Positions 17,653 through 26,938 of a stretch of 34,425 bases of DNA are shown here, in pieces; position 1 is the stretch's first letter; each line of letters begins with the position of its first letter. This DNA is from an uncultured Bacteroides sp. (lineage in GTDB: Bacteria > Bacteroidota > Bacteroidia > Bacteroidales > Bacteroidaceae), in NCBI GenBank assembly GCA_944322275.1, contig CALUOV010000010.1:1-34425 (forward strand), in the 5' to 3' direction. The position numbers and the translations under genes are program-made. The notes below the pieces were generated by a model. The model ran no database searches, was not told the DNA's origin, and worked only from the letters and a program-made list of their open reading frames with translations.

Positions 17653-19560
17653 ATGAACAAATACAACGTTTTAGGGTTCGGCCTATTATGCCTGCTGTCA
17701 GTCGCCTGTGTCAACAACATAGACGAAGAGATTCAAGAAGGAAAGATTCCTATGACTTTTTCCGTGAAGGAAATAAGCTCAACAAGTACGAAAGTAACCG
17801 GGAATTCGTTTGACAAAGAAGATGAGGTCGGTCTGTTCGCCACATTTGCCAATATAGACATAGACCAAGACCGATATATCGATAATCTACGTCTGATTAG
17901 TGACGGGGACTACAACCTGATTCCTGAGAAGGAAATCTTCTATCCGGAAGGCGATACAGAGCTAGACATTGTGGCTTACTACCCGTATAATAGAGCAGGC
18001 ATTGAGCCTTCAAGCTCTTTATTGCCCATAAGCGTGCAAAGCGACCAAAGCACTCCAGCCAATCTTTCCGCCTCCGATTTTCTGGTAGCAGAGGTGCCCC
18101 GGGTCAGTGGAAGTGAATCACCCATTGAGCTGGAATTTGAACATAAACTGACCAAAATAGAGCTTGTATTGTCCGCTGTGGGAGATGAGGATATAGACGA
18201 CATGCTGAAAGCAAATCCCCACATCATTGCATCGGGATTCAAGACTCGCGCGCAATATGATTTCCTTTCCGGGACTTTTGAAGAGTTGGAACATGCTGTT
18301 GACATTACCCCGGCCGGCAAATGGGAGAAAAAGGACGGAAAGCTTGTCGGAAAAGAATTTGTCATCATTCCGCAAGAAAATGAAGACAACGACCAAGCCC
18401 TCGTCATGGAGTGGAATGGAAAAATTTACACATGTCCCATGCCTGACATGAAGATGGAAAGCAACACCATTTGTGAAATTAACATCAATGCATTTCAAAC
18501 TACTAGCGGCACATTGAGTGCCGCAAAAGCCAGCATTAAAGAATGGGCCTATAGTGAAAAGGCGGAAAGCAATACAGAGTATGACTTATCAACGATCCGA
18601 ATCGCAAGCCTATCTTTCAAAGACTCGAATGTTTATAGAATCTATTATGAAAGCCAGCCTGTAGCCGAAGTCTGTAAAGAATATCTGCTGGCAGACAATG
18701 CTTCACTAGCTTCGGAAGCGATAGTTGTATATCCCGTTCGTAATGACGAGGCGGATTTGAACGAAGGCATTGTCCTAAAACTGGAGGACGAAGAGCAACA
18801 CATACATGGTGGGCGCATCCAATGGAACAGGGAGGAAAATACATTCGACTATAAAGAAGGAACTTCAGGCCCTATTACCCAATTCTACATCACTGAGAAT
18901 GGAGACATCAGCTTATCACAGCCTCTCAGACCCGCCAATGTGAACATCAAAACACATAACTTGCGCGATACACGGGGCGGTAAGCTACAAGAATATCCCA
19001 TTGTAAAAGTAGGCACCCAATACTGGATGCGCGAAGATCTGAAAGCCACCCAATATCAAGGTATGTTTGAGGAAGAGTTGAGAGAGTTGAATAACCTGAG
19101 CGGAAAAGCCGGTTACATAGAGGACAAAGGCTCCTATTTCTACCCGGGTGAAACTCTCTTAGAGAACGATCTGGCACCCGAAGGTTGGAAAATCCCCGAT
19201 GCTGATGATTGGGACAAACTTATCACCTATATCCACCACGATGCATCTATCATAAAAGACGGCATTTGGAAAAAAGCTTCCGACAATTATGAAATCTTTC
19301 CTGCCACCAACCAGACCGGACTTTCCTGCATGCCTAATGGATACTATACGAAGAATGACAGAGGAAACACGCTGCACATGAATTACGAGATAAACGCGGC
19401 CTACTGGACAGACAGGAAAGAGGGGCAGGACGCATTGCCCGAAAAAGCAGCCGTATTCTTATTATATAGTACGAATTCGATTGAGAGGGGCACCGCACGG
19501 GTGACGGATAATAGCTGCTACCGGGCGTACAACATCCGATGCGTCAAGAAAAGCAATTGA
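17653..19560 (+). CDS. Fimbrillin-family lipoprotein with C-terminal FISUMP domain (copy 2)
   Basis: The start at the ATG at 17653 gives MNKYNVLGFGLLCLLSVACV, a lipoprotein signal with C19; a start 60 codons earlier would overlap copy 1 and hide the signal, so it is rejected. The 635-residue protein parallels copy 1 along its length: TKVTGNSFDKEDEVGLFA, DRYIDNL, DIVAYYPYN, SDFLVAE, FEHKLTKIELVL, then VAEVCKEYL, NLRDTRGGKLQEYPIVKVG, YWMREDL, LAPEGWKIPDADDWDKL, NQTGLSCMPNG, IRCVKK. It is a tandem duplicate that has diverged strongly at the sequence level but kept its architecture. No usher, anchor or regulator gene of a fimbrial locus is adjacent. It ends at a strong terminator. Confidence 0.85.
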   Translation: MNKYNVLGFGLLCLLSVACVNNIDEEIQEGKIPMTFSVKEISSTSTKVTGNSFDKEDEVGLFATFANIDIDQDRYIDNLRLISDGDYNLIPEKEIFYPEGDTELDIVAYYPYNRAGIEPSSSLLPISVQSDQSTPANLSASDFLVAEVPRVSGSESPIELEFEHKLTKIELVLSAVGDEDIDDMLKANPHIIASGFKTRAQYDFLSGTFEELEHAVDITPAGKWEKKDGKLVGKEFVIIPQENEDNDQALVMEWNGKIYTCPMPDMKMESNTICEININAFQTTSGTLSAAKASIKEWAYSEKAESNTEYDLSTIRIASLSFKDSNVYRIYYESQPVAEVCKEYLLADNASLASEAIVVYPVRNDEADLNEGIVLKLEDEEQHIHGGRIQWNREENTFDYKEGTSGPITQFYITENGDISLSQPLRPANVNIKTHNLRDTRGGKLQEYPIVKVGTQYWMREDLKATQYQGMFEEELRELNNLSGKAGYIEDKGSYFYPGETLLENDLAPEGWKIPDADDWDKLITYIHHDASIIKDGIWKKASDNYEIFPATNQTGLSCMPNGYYTKNDRGNTLHMNYEINAAYWTDRKEGQDALPEKAAVFLLYSTNSIERGTARVTDNSCYRAYNIRCVKKSN

Positions 19561-19582
19561 CAAAGCTTCACATTAGCCATCA

Positions 19583-19627
19583 CAAAGTCTCGCATTCCAT
19601 GCGACAAAGCGAGACTTTGCTTTTTAT
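19583..19627 (+). terminator. Rho-independent terminator of the fimbrillin pair
   Basis: CAAAGTCTCGC at 19583-19593 pairs perfectly with GCGAGACTTTG at 19609-19619 over a 15-base loop, followed by CTTTTTAT. It lies 22 bases after the second fimbrillin stop. Confidence 0.9.
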
Positions 19628-19706
19628 AACCTAATGAAAGCAAGAGTCATACTCTAAAAAAAAGCATAAACTATCCGGTAAGACACACCTTTTACCACAT
19701 TTTTCG

Positions 19707-19714
19707 TATATTTG
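19707..19714 (+). promoter_or_regulatory. -7 box for the metF operon
   Basis: TATATTTG (TAnnTTTG) lies 51 bases upstream of metF. No -33 TTTG is seen. The leader is too short for a SAM riboswitch. A purine-rich TTTGGGGACG lies about 10 bases before the ATG. Confidence 0.55.
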
Positions 19715-19765
19715 TCTGCAAATTATTATATCTATAACCATTAGCAAAGATTTGGGGACGAATTT

Positions 19766-20725
19766 ATGAGCGTCATTGATTTAATAAAGAATACAAAAAA
19801 AACAGCCTTCTCCTTCGAAGTGCTCCCGCCACTGAAAGGTTCGGGCATAGAAGGCTTGTGGGAAACGATTGATGTCTTGGCAAAATTCAACCCGCTGTAT
19901 ATCAACATTACTACGCACCGCAGCGAATATGTGTACGAAGAGGCAGGAAGCGGACTGTGGAGGCGCCGATGGACCAAGCGCCGACCGGGCACTGTATCCG
20001 TGGCCGCTGCCATTAAAAACCGCTACGGGGTAACCCCCGTGCCTCACCTGGTATGCAGCGGATGCGGACGACAAGAGACGGAGTATGCGTTGATGGACTT
20101 GCAATACCTGGGCATCACGGACTTGCTAGTGTTGCGTGGTGACAAAGCAAGGCATCAACGGGCTTTCACACCGGAAACGGACGGATGGGCGCACGCATTA
20201 GAATTACAGAAGCAGATAGAACGTTTCAACCAGGGGATCTTCGATGATGGAAGCACCATGGAGCACGAGCCAAGGACGCCGTTCACCTACGGCGTGGCCT
20301 GTTACCCGGAAAAACATGAAGAGGCTCCCAACGAGGCAACAGACCTCTATTGGTTGGCCCGGAAAGTAGAAGCGGGGGCGCAATATGCAGTGACACAGTT
20401 GTTCTACGACAACAGACGCTACTTCGACTTCGTACGGCGGGCTCGGGAGGCAGGCATCGAAGTACCTATCCTACCGGGAATCAAGCCTCTGCGCAGGAAG
20501 TCACAACTAACGATAATACCACAAACGTTCAAGGTAGACATTCCGCAGGAGCTAGCCCGAAAAGTGGAAGCCTGCCAGGACGACCGTCAGGTGGAACGGG
20601 TAGGAGTAGAATGGTGCGTGGCACAGTGTCGCGAACTGATGGAACATGGAGTACCCAGTATTCATTTCTATGCCATGGGGGCCACAGATAGCATTGCAAA
20701 AGTGGCACAGGAGGTATATGGATAG
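19766..20725 (+). CDS. metF: 5,10-Methylenetetrahydrofolate reductase
   Basis: This 319-residue flavoprotein reduces 5,10-methylene-THF to 5-methyl-THF for methionine synthesis. The beta/alpha barrel starts with FSFEVLPPLKGSG, containing the catalytic Glu. LLVLRGDKA carries the flavin-contacting Asp, AQYAVTQLFYDNRRYFDFV is the folate-binding stretch, and PILPGIKPLRRKSQL and HFYAMG close the barrel. The length is slightly above E. coli MetF (296). It is the first gene of a tight plus-strand run (metF-holB-ricT-gldH). The last bases overlap the start of holB. Confidence 0.95.
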   Translation: MSVIDLIKNTKKTAFSFEVLPPLKGSGIEGLWETIDVLAKFNPLYINITTHRSEYVYEEAGSGLWRRRWTKRRPGTVSVAAAIKNRYGVTPVPHLVCSGCGRQETEYALMDLQYLGITDLLVLRGDKARHQRAFTPETDGWAHALELQKQIERFNQGIFDDGSTMEHEPRTPFTYGVACYPEKHEEAPNEATDLYWLARKVEAGAQYAVTQLFYDNRRYFDFVRRAREAGIEVPILPGIKPLRRKSQLTIIPQTFKVDIPQELARKVEACQDDRQVERVGVEWCVAQCRELMEHGVPSIHFYAMGATDSIAKVAQEVYG

Positions 20726-21800
20726 CCCATTGTTTCATCGGGATATACTGCGGCGACTGGCAGAGGAGGCGCGGACAGGACGTGTGGCCCAAGGACTGAT
20801 GGTATGCGGACCACAAGGCACAGGAAAGCTGACCCTAGCCGTGGAGTACGCACGGGTCTTGGGATGCGAAAGACCGCTGCAAAGTGAGGATGTAGTGTGG
20901 GTGTTCCCCGTGGCCAAAGACGCACGACGCGGACGGGAGACATGTGATGACTACCTGCCACTGTGGAGGGACTTATTACGCGAGAACCCTTATGCCGATT
21001 TGGAAGAATGGACGAGGCGCATGGATGCACCGACAGGGGCGCAACCGCTGATATACGCTCGCGAAAGTGACGTTCTGGCCCGTAAACTAGCCCTGAAAGC
21101 AGCAGCACAGACAGGACGACGAGTGGTTATCGTATGGCTACCGGAATGCTTGCACGAGGCGGCGGCTAACAAGTTGCTGAAGTTATTGGAAGAGCCGCCC
21201 CAAGGAACGGTGTTTATACTAGTAACGGAGGAACCGGAACGAGTGTTGCCCACAGTAAAGAGCCGCATGCAACGCCTGGAGTTACCACCTATAGGGGTGG
21301 AGGAGTTGACTACGGAGTTGCAAAAGCGTACAGGAGTAGCCCCCGAAACGGCCATGGAGGCAGCACGACGGGCAACGGGAAGTTGGCCCAAAGCCTTGGC
21401 AAACCTCGAAGGTGATGCCACACGGGAGGCTATGCTGGAAGACTTTACTGCGCTAATGCGCCTGGCATGGACACGACGGGCTCGTGAGATGAAGGAATGG
21501 AGCGAAACCATGGCGACCCGGGGACGAACGAGGCAAACAGCTTTTCTGGCCTACACCGGACGGATGTTGCGCGAGAGCTTCATCAGCAATCTAGGACGAG
21601 GTGAAATGGTGTATCTCACAGGAAGAGAAAGAGAGTTTACAAACCGCTTTGCCCCATACGTCAACGAGCGGAACATCGAGCATTTGGCAACCCTGACGGA
21701 GGAGGCTCAGGAGCACATCGTCCGCAACGTAAACCCACGCATGGTGTTTTTCGACTATATACTGAAAGTGACTGTGGCGTTAAGAAAGGGAAAAGCTTAA
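20718..21800 (+). CDS. holB: DNA polymerase III delta' subunit (HolB-like)
   Basis: The start chosen is the ATG at 20718 (MDSPLFHRDILRRL), overlapping the metF stop by 8 bases; an upstream in-frame ATG at 20646 would add a stretch lying within metF. The resulting 360-residue AAA+ clamp-loader protein shows Walker A in CGPQGTGKLTLAVEYAR, LKLLEEPPQGTVFILVTEEPERVLPTVKSRMQ (Walker B/sensor 1 region, with SRM in place of the common SRC), and a helical C-terminal collar domain. The zinc-binding cysteine set of DnaX and E. coli delta' is lacking, which is common for delta' outside Proteobacteria. It would pair with the DnaX encoded in this window. Confidence 0.88.
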   Translation: MDSPLFHRDILRRLAEEARTGRVAQGLMVCGPQGTGKLTLAVEYARVLGCERPLQSEDVVWVFPVAKDARRGRETCDDYLPLWRDLLRENPYADLEEWTRRMDAPTGAQPLIYARESDVLARKLALKAAAQTGRRVVIVWLPECLHEAAANKLLKLLEEPPQGTVFILVTEEPERVLPTVKSRMQRLELPPIGVEELTTELQKRTGVAPETAMEAARRATGSWPKALANLEGDATREAMLEDFTALMRLAWTRRAREMKEWSETMATRGRTRQTAFLAYTGRMLRESFISNLGRGEMVYLTGREREFTNRFAPYVNERNIEHLATLTEEAQEHIVRNVNPRMVFFDYILKVTVALRKGKA

Positions 21801-21836
21801 AAAACGAAATAACTTAAAAACGAAACAAAATATTAA

Positions 21837-23084
21837 ATGGATTGGGTTTTACAGAACGGAAGCGGGAGGCTGTGTGCCCGCGGATGCGGCAGGCAGGATC
21901 GGCAGTTGAACACGTATGACTGGCTGGCGGACGTACCTGCCGACACATTGGGAGAAACGGGCTACGTGGAAGTGCAATTTAAGAACACACGAAAAGGTTA
22001 CTACCGCAACGTGGGCGGATTGGACCTACAGAAGGGAGACATCGTAGCCGTAGAAGCGCAACCGGGACATGACGTAGGTGTGGTGACGCTCACCGGACCG
22101 CTAGTGACACTACGAATGGCAGGAATGAACCTCCGTCCGGAGACTACTGCACGGCGTGTTTACCGCAAGGCCAAAACCAGCGACCTGGAGAAATGGAAAC
22201 AAGCCAAAGCGCGCGAACACGACACGATGATACGTGCCCGGCAGATTGCGTTAAGACTGGGATTAGAGATGAAGATAGGCGATGTAGAGTACCAAGGCGA
22301 TGGCGGAAAAGCCATTTTTTATTACATAGCAGAAGGGCGGGTTGACTTCAGACAACTCATCAAAGTACTTGCCGAGGCTTTCCGCGTGCGCATCGAAATG
22401 AAGCAGATAGGCGCACGCCAGGAGGCGGGACGCATCGGAGGAATAGGTCCCTGCGGACGGGAATTGTGTTGTGCCACGTGGATGACATCGTTCGTATCAG
22501 TGGCCACAGCCGCGGCACGCTTGCAAGACATTGCCCTGAACCCTCAAAAGTTAGCAGGGCAATGCGCCAAACTGAAATGTTGCTTGAATTATGAGGCAGA
22601 CATTTACGTGGAAGCCACACGCCGAATGCCCAGTCGGGAAGTAGAACTGGAAACAGAAGAAGCTGTGTACTATTACCTAAAGGCAGACATCCTAACAGGA
22701 CGCGTTACCTACAGTACGCAGAAAGGAACTATGGAAGGGGCGGTAACGATAGATACACGCCGAGCCTTAGAAGTAATGGAGATGAACCGACGCGGGCAAA
22801 AGCCCCAACACCTGGAGGATGACAGCACACCGAAGAAAAACGAACGACCGGCCGATTTACTGGAACAGGACAGTCTGACCCGCTTTGACCGCAACCGACG
22901 CACGGGAGGAGAGAACAAGTCGAAGAAGCGGAAGAAGAAAACAGCATCGGCTACAACGGAACAACAAACTTCCACCGCTAAAACTGCTTCCGGACAATCC
23001 GCACGAACCGGAAACGGCAAGAAAAAAAAGCCAATGGGTGAAGGAAAGAAGACAGCGGAAAACGGAAAGGACAAGGCCGGATAA
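21837..23084 (+). CDS. ricT: RicT / YaaT-type PSP1-domain protein
   Basis: This 415-residue protein has the conserved PSP1 C-terminal domain. The N-terminus carries CARGCGRQ and a DWL motif. The core has GRIGGIGPCGRELCC (C206, C211, C212) and LAGQCAKLKCCLNYE (C243, C248, C249), the cysteine signature of RicT/YaaT. In Bacillus, RicT with RicA and RicF forms an iron-sulfur complex acting on RNase Y-dependent mRNA processing; the Bacteroidetes role is unknown. Residues from about 320 on are a basic, low-complexity tail rich in K, R, T and E, probably disordered. Its stop overlaps the gldH start by one base (TAATG). Confidence 0.9.
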   Translation: MDWVLQNGSGRLCARGCGRQDRQLNTYDWLADVPADTLGETGYVEVQFKNTRKGYYRNVGGLDLQKGDIVAVEAQPGHDVGVVTLTGPLVTLRMAGMNLRPETTARRVYRKAKTSDLEKWKQAKAREHDTMIRARQIALRLGLEMKIGDVEYQGDGGKAIFYYIAEGRVDFRQLIKVLAEAFRVRIEMKQIGARQEAGRIGGIGPCGRELCCATWMTSFVSVATAAARLQDIALNPQKLAGQCAKLKCCLNYEADIYVEATRRMPSREVELETEEAVYYYLKADILTGRVTYSTQKGTMEGAVTIDTRRALEVMEMNRRGQKPQHLEDDSTPKKNERPADLLEQDSLTRFDRNRRTGGENKSKKRKKKTASATTEQQTSTAKTASGQSARTGNGKKKKPMGEGKKTAENGKDKAG

Positions 23085-23563
23085 TGAAGTGGGTAGTAAA
23101 CTTGATGGTCCTTTCCGTCTTGACGTTAGCCGCCTGCATCGGACAGACGGACGGACGCTCTCACAAGTGTATAACCAACGGGGAGTGGCGAAAAACAGAT
23201 ACACTGGAACGAATGATAACGATGAATAGCAGTGACCGTCACACGAATACATTGTGGGAAGTATGGATGGACGTACGCCACACAAACTCTTATCCATATA
23301 CCAACCTGGCGGTATGTCTATCTGCACCGAGAATAGATACTACAGTAAACCTGAAGCTAACGGACAATCGGGGTGCGTGGAAGGGAAATGGACTAGGTTA
23401 CGTATATCAATCGTCCCATCGAGTGGCTTTGTGGCGGTCGGCAGATGCAGAAAAGAGGGATACGCTATGTTTCCGTTTGGTCCACCTCATGCCGGACAGC
23501 CTGCTACAGGGTGTACACGACATTGGGATCAGATTGGTGAAGGTAAGATTCAAGGATGAATAA
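23084..23563 (+). CDS. gldH: Gliding-motility-type lipoprotein GldH
   Basis: This 159-residue lipoprotein has a signal MKWVVNLMVLSVLTLAAC with C18. The body fits GldH: a YxN-type strand region NSYPYTNLAVCL, GxWKGNGLGYVYQSSH, FRLVHLMPDSLLQGVHDIGIRLVKV. GldH is needed for gliding in Flavobacterium johnsoniae, but Bacteroides species keep gldH without gliding, so its work here is unknown. It is coupled to ricT by a one-base overlap and ends the operon, facing rodA. Confidence 0.87.
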   Translation: MKWVVNLMVLSVLTLAACIGQTDGRSHKCITNGEWRKTDTLERMITMNSSDRHTNTLWEVWMDVRHTNSYPYTNLAVCLSAPRIDTTVNLKLTDNRGAWKGNGLGYVYQSSHRVALWRSADAEKRDTLCFRLVHLMPDSLLQGVHDIGIRLVKVRFKDE

Positions 23564-23585
23564 ATTTAAATGATAAATTAAATTT
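23562..23585. terminator. Weak hairpin between convergent gldH and rodA
   Basis: AAATTTAA at 23562-23569 pairs with TTAAATTT at 23578-23585 over an 8-base loop. It has no GC pairs, so termination is uncertain, but nothing else in the short gap could serve. Confidence 0.3.
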
Positions 23586-23612
23586 CCATTTTACGGTATA
23601 GACTAATTTCAC

Positions 23613-25070
23613 TCACATATTGGCTTTACTCTTCCTCCCGGCATCAATACGCAAGAAAATGAATAACAAAAGAGTGAACCCCCACAAAGAGGAACCACCA
23701 TAGCTGAAGAACGGCAGCGGTATGCCGATGACAGGCATCAGTCCCAATACCATACCTATATTAATTGTAAGGTGAAAGAAAAAAATGCTGAGTACGCTAT
23801 AACCATAGACACGTCCAAAGACGGTAGGCTGTCTCTCAGCCACGATAAGCAACCTCAATAACATGGCAGCATAGATCAACAACACGAAAGTGGAACCTAT
23901 GAATCCCTGCTCCTCACCTACAGTACAGAAGATAAAATCAGTATCCTGTTCGGGCACATACTTCAGCTTGGTCTGCGTACCATTAAGGAAACCTTTGCCT
24001 GACACTCCGCCAGAGCCGATGGCTATTTTAGACTGTGCCACATTATAGCCCGCTCCGGCCGGATCGGACTCCATGCCCAACACCACTCGAATACGTATCT
24101 GTTGGTGAGGTTGCAGCACTTCATGAAACACGTAGTCACTGCTGTAAAAGAAGCCAATGCTACACACCGTAAACAAAGCGGACAAGGCGTACACACGCTG
24201 TCTCGTCCCCACGAGTCGCCAAAGCAACCAACCAAGAACACATGCCAGTAAAATCCACACCGTCCACACAGGATTGAAGGCCGGCCACAAACGCCACACC
24301 ATCAATGAAACAAGCCACAGTACGCCCACTACGTAAGCCGGAACTCGAACTGCCGCCCAACGCTTACCCTGCACCCACACGAATCCTAATGCAAGTGTCA
24401 GCATCAGCGACAAGGCCACGAACGTTCCCATGGAACTGTTCCCTATCGGCACATCCCCCAAACGGATGCCCACAATAAAATAAACCACTGCGCAAAGACC
24501 TGCCAGCAATACCATGCCGGACATACCTTCCCGATAAAGCATTAATAGAAAAGAGAGATAGACTAAGGCAGATCCGGTCTCCTGCTGTAGAATAATAAGC
24601 AGCATAGGTACCAATATGATACAGCCTACTTGAAAAGCTCCTCGCCAACTGTGCAACACAAAACCATAGTTACTCATAATCTTGGCAAGAGCCAATGCGG
24701 TAGCGAACTTGGCAAACTCTGCCGGTTGCAGGCTGACGGGACCCAGGATGAGCCAGGAATGGGAACCTTTGGTATCGGGAGCCACAAAGATAGTAACAAC
24801 CAACAAAACCACCAGTCCAGCATAGATGAAATAAGCAAAAGTATCGTAAAAACGATCATCCAACATCAGTAGAACGAAACCTAAACCAAACGAGCAGACA
24901 ATCCATACAAACTGTTTACCGGCACGGGTCGCAAAGTCGAAGAATGTGTGGTCGGCAAAATCATAACTGGCTCCGCACACACTGAACCATCCGCAGATTA
25001 CGAGTATCAGATAAAGCAATACCGTCATCCAATCCAAAGATTTCCAAATGCTATCTCGTTTCGTCGCCAT
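23613..25070 (-). CDS. rodA: RodA, SEDS-family peptidoglycan glycosyltransferase
   Basis: This 485-residue polytopic membrane protein polymerises lipid II glycan strands during rod elongation with its partner PBP2, encoded just upstream. SEDS motifs seen are the periplasmic SHSWLILGPVSLQPAEFAKF, QETGSALVYLSFLLMLYREG, GNGTQ-like FLNGTQTKLKYVPEQDTDFIF (with the family's essential Asp in TDFIF), EEQGFIGS and GIPLPFFSYGGSSLW. It is about 110 residues longer than E. coli RodA (370); the extra length lies in the middle (about 220-310) as added hydrophobic segments, a feature I recall in Bacteroidetes RodA. Its start lies inside the last codons of mrdA (20-base overlap). Confidence 0.95.
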   Translation of the reverse strand: MATKRDSIWKSLDWMTVLLYLILVICGWFSVCGASYDFADHTFFDFATRAGKQFVWIVCSFGLGFVLLMLDDRFYDTFAYFIYAGLVVLLVVTIFVAPDTKGSHSWLILGPVSLQPAEFAKFATALALAKIMSNYGFVLHSWRGAFQVGCIILVPMLLIILQQETGSALVYLSFLLMLYREGMSGMVLLAGLCAVVYFIVGIRLGDVPIGNSSMGTFVALSLMLTLALGFVWVQGKRWAAVRVPAYVVGVLWLVSLMVWRLWPAFNPVWTVWILLACVLGWLLWRLVGTRQRVYALSALFTVCSIGFFYSSDYVFHEVLQPHQQIRIRVVLGMESDPAGAGYNVAQSKIAIGSGGVSGKGFLNGTQTKLKYVPEQDTDFIFCTVGEEQGFIGSTFVLLIYAAMLLRLLIVAERQPTVFGRVYGYSVLSIFFFHLTINIGMVLGLMPVIGIPLPFFSYGGSSLWGFTLLLFIFLRIDAGRKSKANM

Positions 25071-26919
25071 ACAGAATTACTTGTTTACTAATTTCATCAG
25101 CCAATTGCTCGTTTTGGGGCGAAAGGCCACCATGTAGGTATTGGTCCATCATCAAAGCACCGATAGGCACACCGTAAGTAGCTCCCCATCCTCCATTTTC
25201 TACATAGACAGCAATGGCTATTTGCGGATTGTTCATCGGAGCGAAGCCCATAAACACGGAGTGATCCTTGCCATGGGGATTCTGCGCTGTTCCAGTCTTG
25301 CCGCACGCTTCCACATCGGGCAGTAAAGCGGCCACACGCCGACAGGTTCCGCTACCCGTACTTCCGGTAACGGCCGCCCGCATGCCCAGCACGATATCCT
25401 CATAATAAAGCCGATCGATGCCTGTCGGACGCGGAGTGACGTACAGACTGTCGGGCGTACTGCCGCCAACTTCCTTCACCACATGAGGAGTAATAAAATA
25501 TCCGCGATTGGCTATCGTAGCCCCCAAGTTAGCTATCTGCAAGGGGGTAGCCAGAACTTCACCCTGACCGATGGAGATACTGATAACCGTCAGCCCGTTC
25601 CATGAGCCACGGTAGGCACGATCGTAATATTGTGAGTTTGGAATGAACCCTCGCTTCTCGCCAGGCAAGTCAACACCTAAGCGATAACCGAAACCTTGTG
25701 CCACGATGTGGTCTTTCCACATGGTCAACGCCTGCTGTGGTGATCCGTATTTCTTGTCACCCAACATCCGGAACAGTCCCCAACAGAAATAAGAGTTGCA
25801 CGAGGTGGCAATGGCCGGTATCAACGGAAGCGGAGAAGCATGCCCGTGGCAGCCTACATGCAGGCCACGGTATGTAAAACCATGCGAACAAGGGAAACGA
25901 GTCTCTTCATCCACGATGCCTTCTTGCAGAAAAATCAAACCTTGCGTGGTTTTAAAAGTAGAACCTGGCGGATAAGTTCCCATGATGGCACGATTCAGCA
26001 AAGGTTTACGAGGATCTTTACTCAACGCTTGATGATTCTTTCCGCGCAGCCTTCCTACCATAGATTGCGGATTGAATGACGGAGCCGATACCATGCACAA
26101 TATTTCGCCCGTAGTAGGTTCTATAGCCACAATAGCGCCTATCTTACCTTGCATCAGCCGCTCGCCCAACTGCTGTAGACCGATGTCGATGCTTAATTTC
26201 AAATCTTTACCCGGAACAGGAGCTTTGTCCAACTTTCCGTCCATGTAACGCCCCTGGATACGTCCATGAGCGTCACGCAACAACACTTCTACACCTTTTA
26301 CACCGCGCAATTCTTTTTCGTAAGCACGTTCTACACCTTGCTTACCGATGAAGTCGCCCCGACGGTAATACTCGTCTTCCGCCATGTCACGCACGGAGAC
26401 TTCGCCTATATCACCCAACAAATGTGCAGCGGCATCGTAAGCATACCGTCTCACTGTGCGCCTCTGCACAGAGAAACCAGGAAACTTGAACAGACTCTCA
26501 CGGAAGACTCCGCATTCCTCAGCGGAAAGCTGGGTAATAAAAACCTGGGGAGTATAGCGGGAATAACCGGGGTTCTTGCGGCGGTCCTTGACTTCCGCCA
26601 TGCGGCGATCGAAATCCTCACGACTGATACTGAGCAAGCGACAGAAATCTAACGTATCTAACCGTTCTACCTCACGAGGAACGAAAACAATGTCGTAAGC
26701 CGGCTGATCAAACACCAACAGTTCTCCATCTCGATCATAAATGGCCCCCCGTGACGGATACTGCACTTCATTAAGAAAAGCGTTACTGTCAGCATACCGC
26801 TTGTATTTGTCCGAAAGGATCTGCAGATCGAACAAGCGGATTATATACACCAAAGCCACCAACAGCACCATACTACCAATGATATACCTACGCTTTTCGT
26901 ATCTGTAATCTTTCTCCAT
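25051..26919 (-). CDS. mrdA: Penicillin-binding protein 2 (transpeptidase)
   Basis: The start chosen is at 26919 (MEKDYRYEKRRYIIG), 19 bases after mreD; an upstream ATG at 26961 would overlap mreD. The 622-residue class B PBP cross-links peptidoglycan in lateral wall growth with RodA. It has one N-terminal membrane helix, the pedestal with SRGAIYDRDGELL, and the transpeptidase domain with S320 in PPGSTFKT (SxxK), SCNSYF (SxN) and KTGTAQNPHGKDHS (KTG). The GGWGAT segment near the end is typical. The overlap with rodA reflects the known PBP2-RodA pairing. Confidence 0.94.
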   Translation of the reverse strand: MEKDYRYEKRRYIIGSMVLLVALVYIIRLFDLQILSDKYKRYADSNAFLNEVQYPSRGAIYDRDGELLVFDQPAYDIVFVPREVERLDTLDFCRLLSISREDFDRRMAEVKDRRKNPGYSRYTPQVFITQLSAEECGVFRESLFKFPGFSVQRRTVRRYAYDAAAHLLGDIGEVSVRDMAEDEYYRRGDFIGKQGVERAYEKELRGVKGVEVLLRDAHGRIQGRYMDGKLDKAPVPGKDLKLSIDIGLQQLGERLMQGKIGAIVAIEPTTGEILCMVSAPSFNPQSMVGRLRGKNHQALSKDPRKPLLNRAIMGTYPPGSTFKTTQGLIFLQEGIVDEETRFPCSHGFTYRGLHVGCHGHASPLPLIPAIATSCNSYFCWGLFRMLGDKKYGSPQQALTMWKDHIVAQGFGYRLGVDLPGEKRGFIPNSQYYDRAYRGSWNGLTVISISIGQGEVLATPLQIANLGATIANRGYFITPHVVKEVGGSTPDSLYVTPRPTGIDRLYYEDIVLGMRAAVTGSTGSGTCRRVAALLPDVEACGKTGTAQNPHGKDHSVFMGFAPMNNPQIAIAVYVENGGWGATYGVPIGALMMDQYLHGGLSPQNEQLADEISKQVILYGDETR

Positions 26920-26938
26920 CACTCCTGCACCTTCCTGT

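Noticed and set aside
19628-19765. SAM riboswitch upstream of metF
   Set aside because: The predicted leader is about 50 bases and has no conserved kink-turn or multi-helix fold.
23021-23030. A8 run in ricT as a second slippage site
   Set aside because: It lies in a low-complexity tail close to the end of the gene, so a shift would change only disordered residues; no parallel is known.
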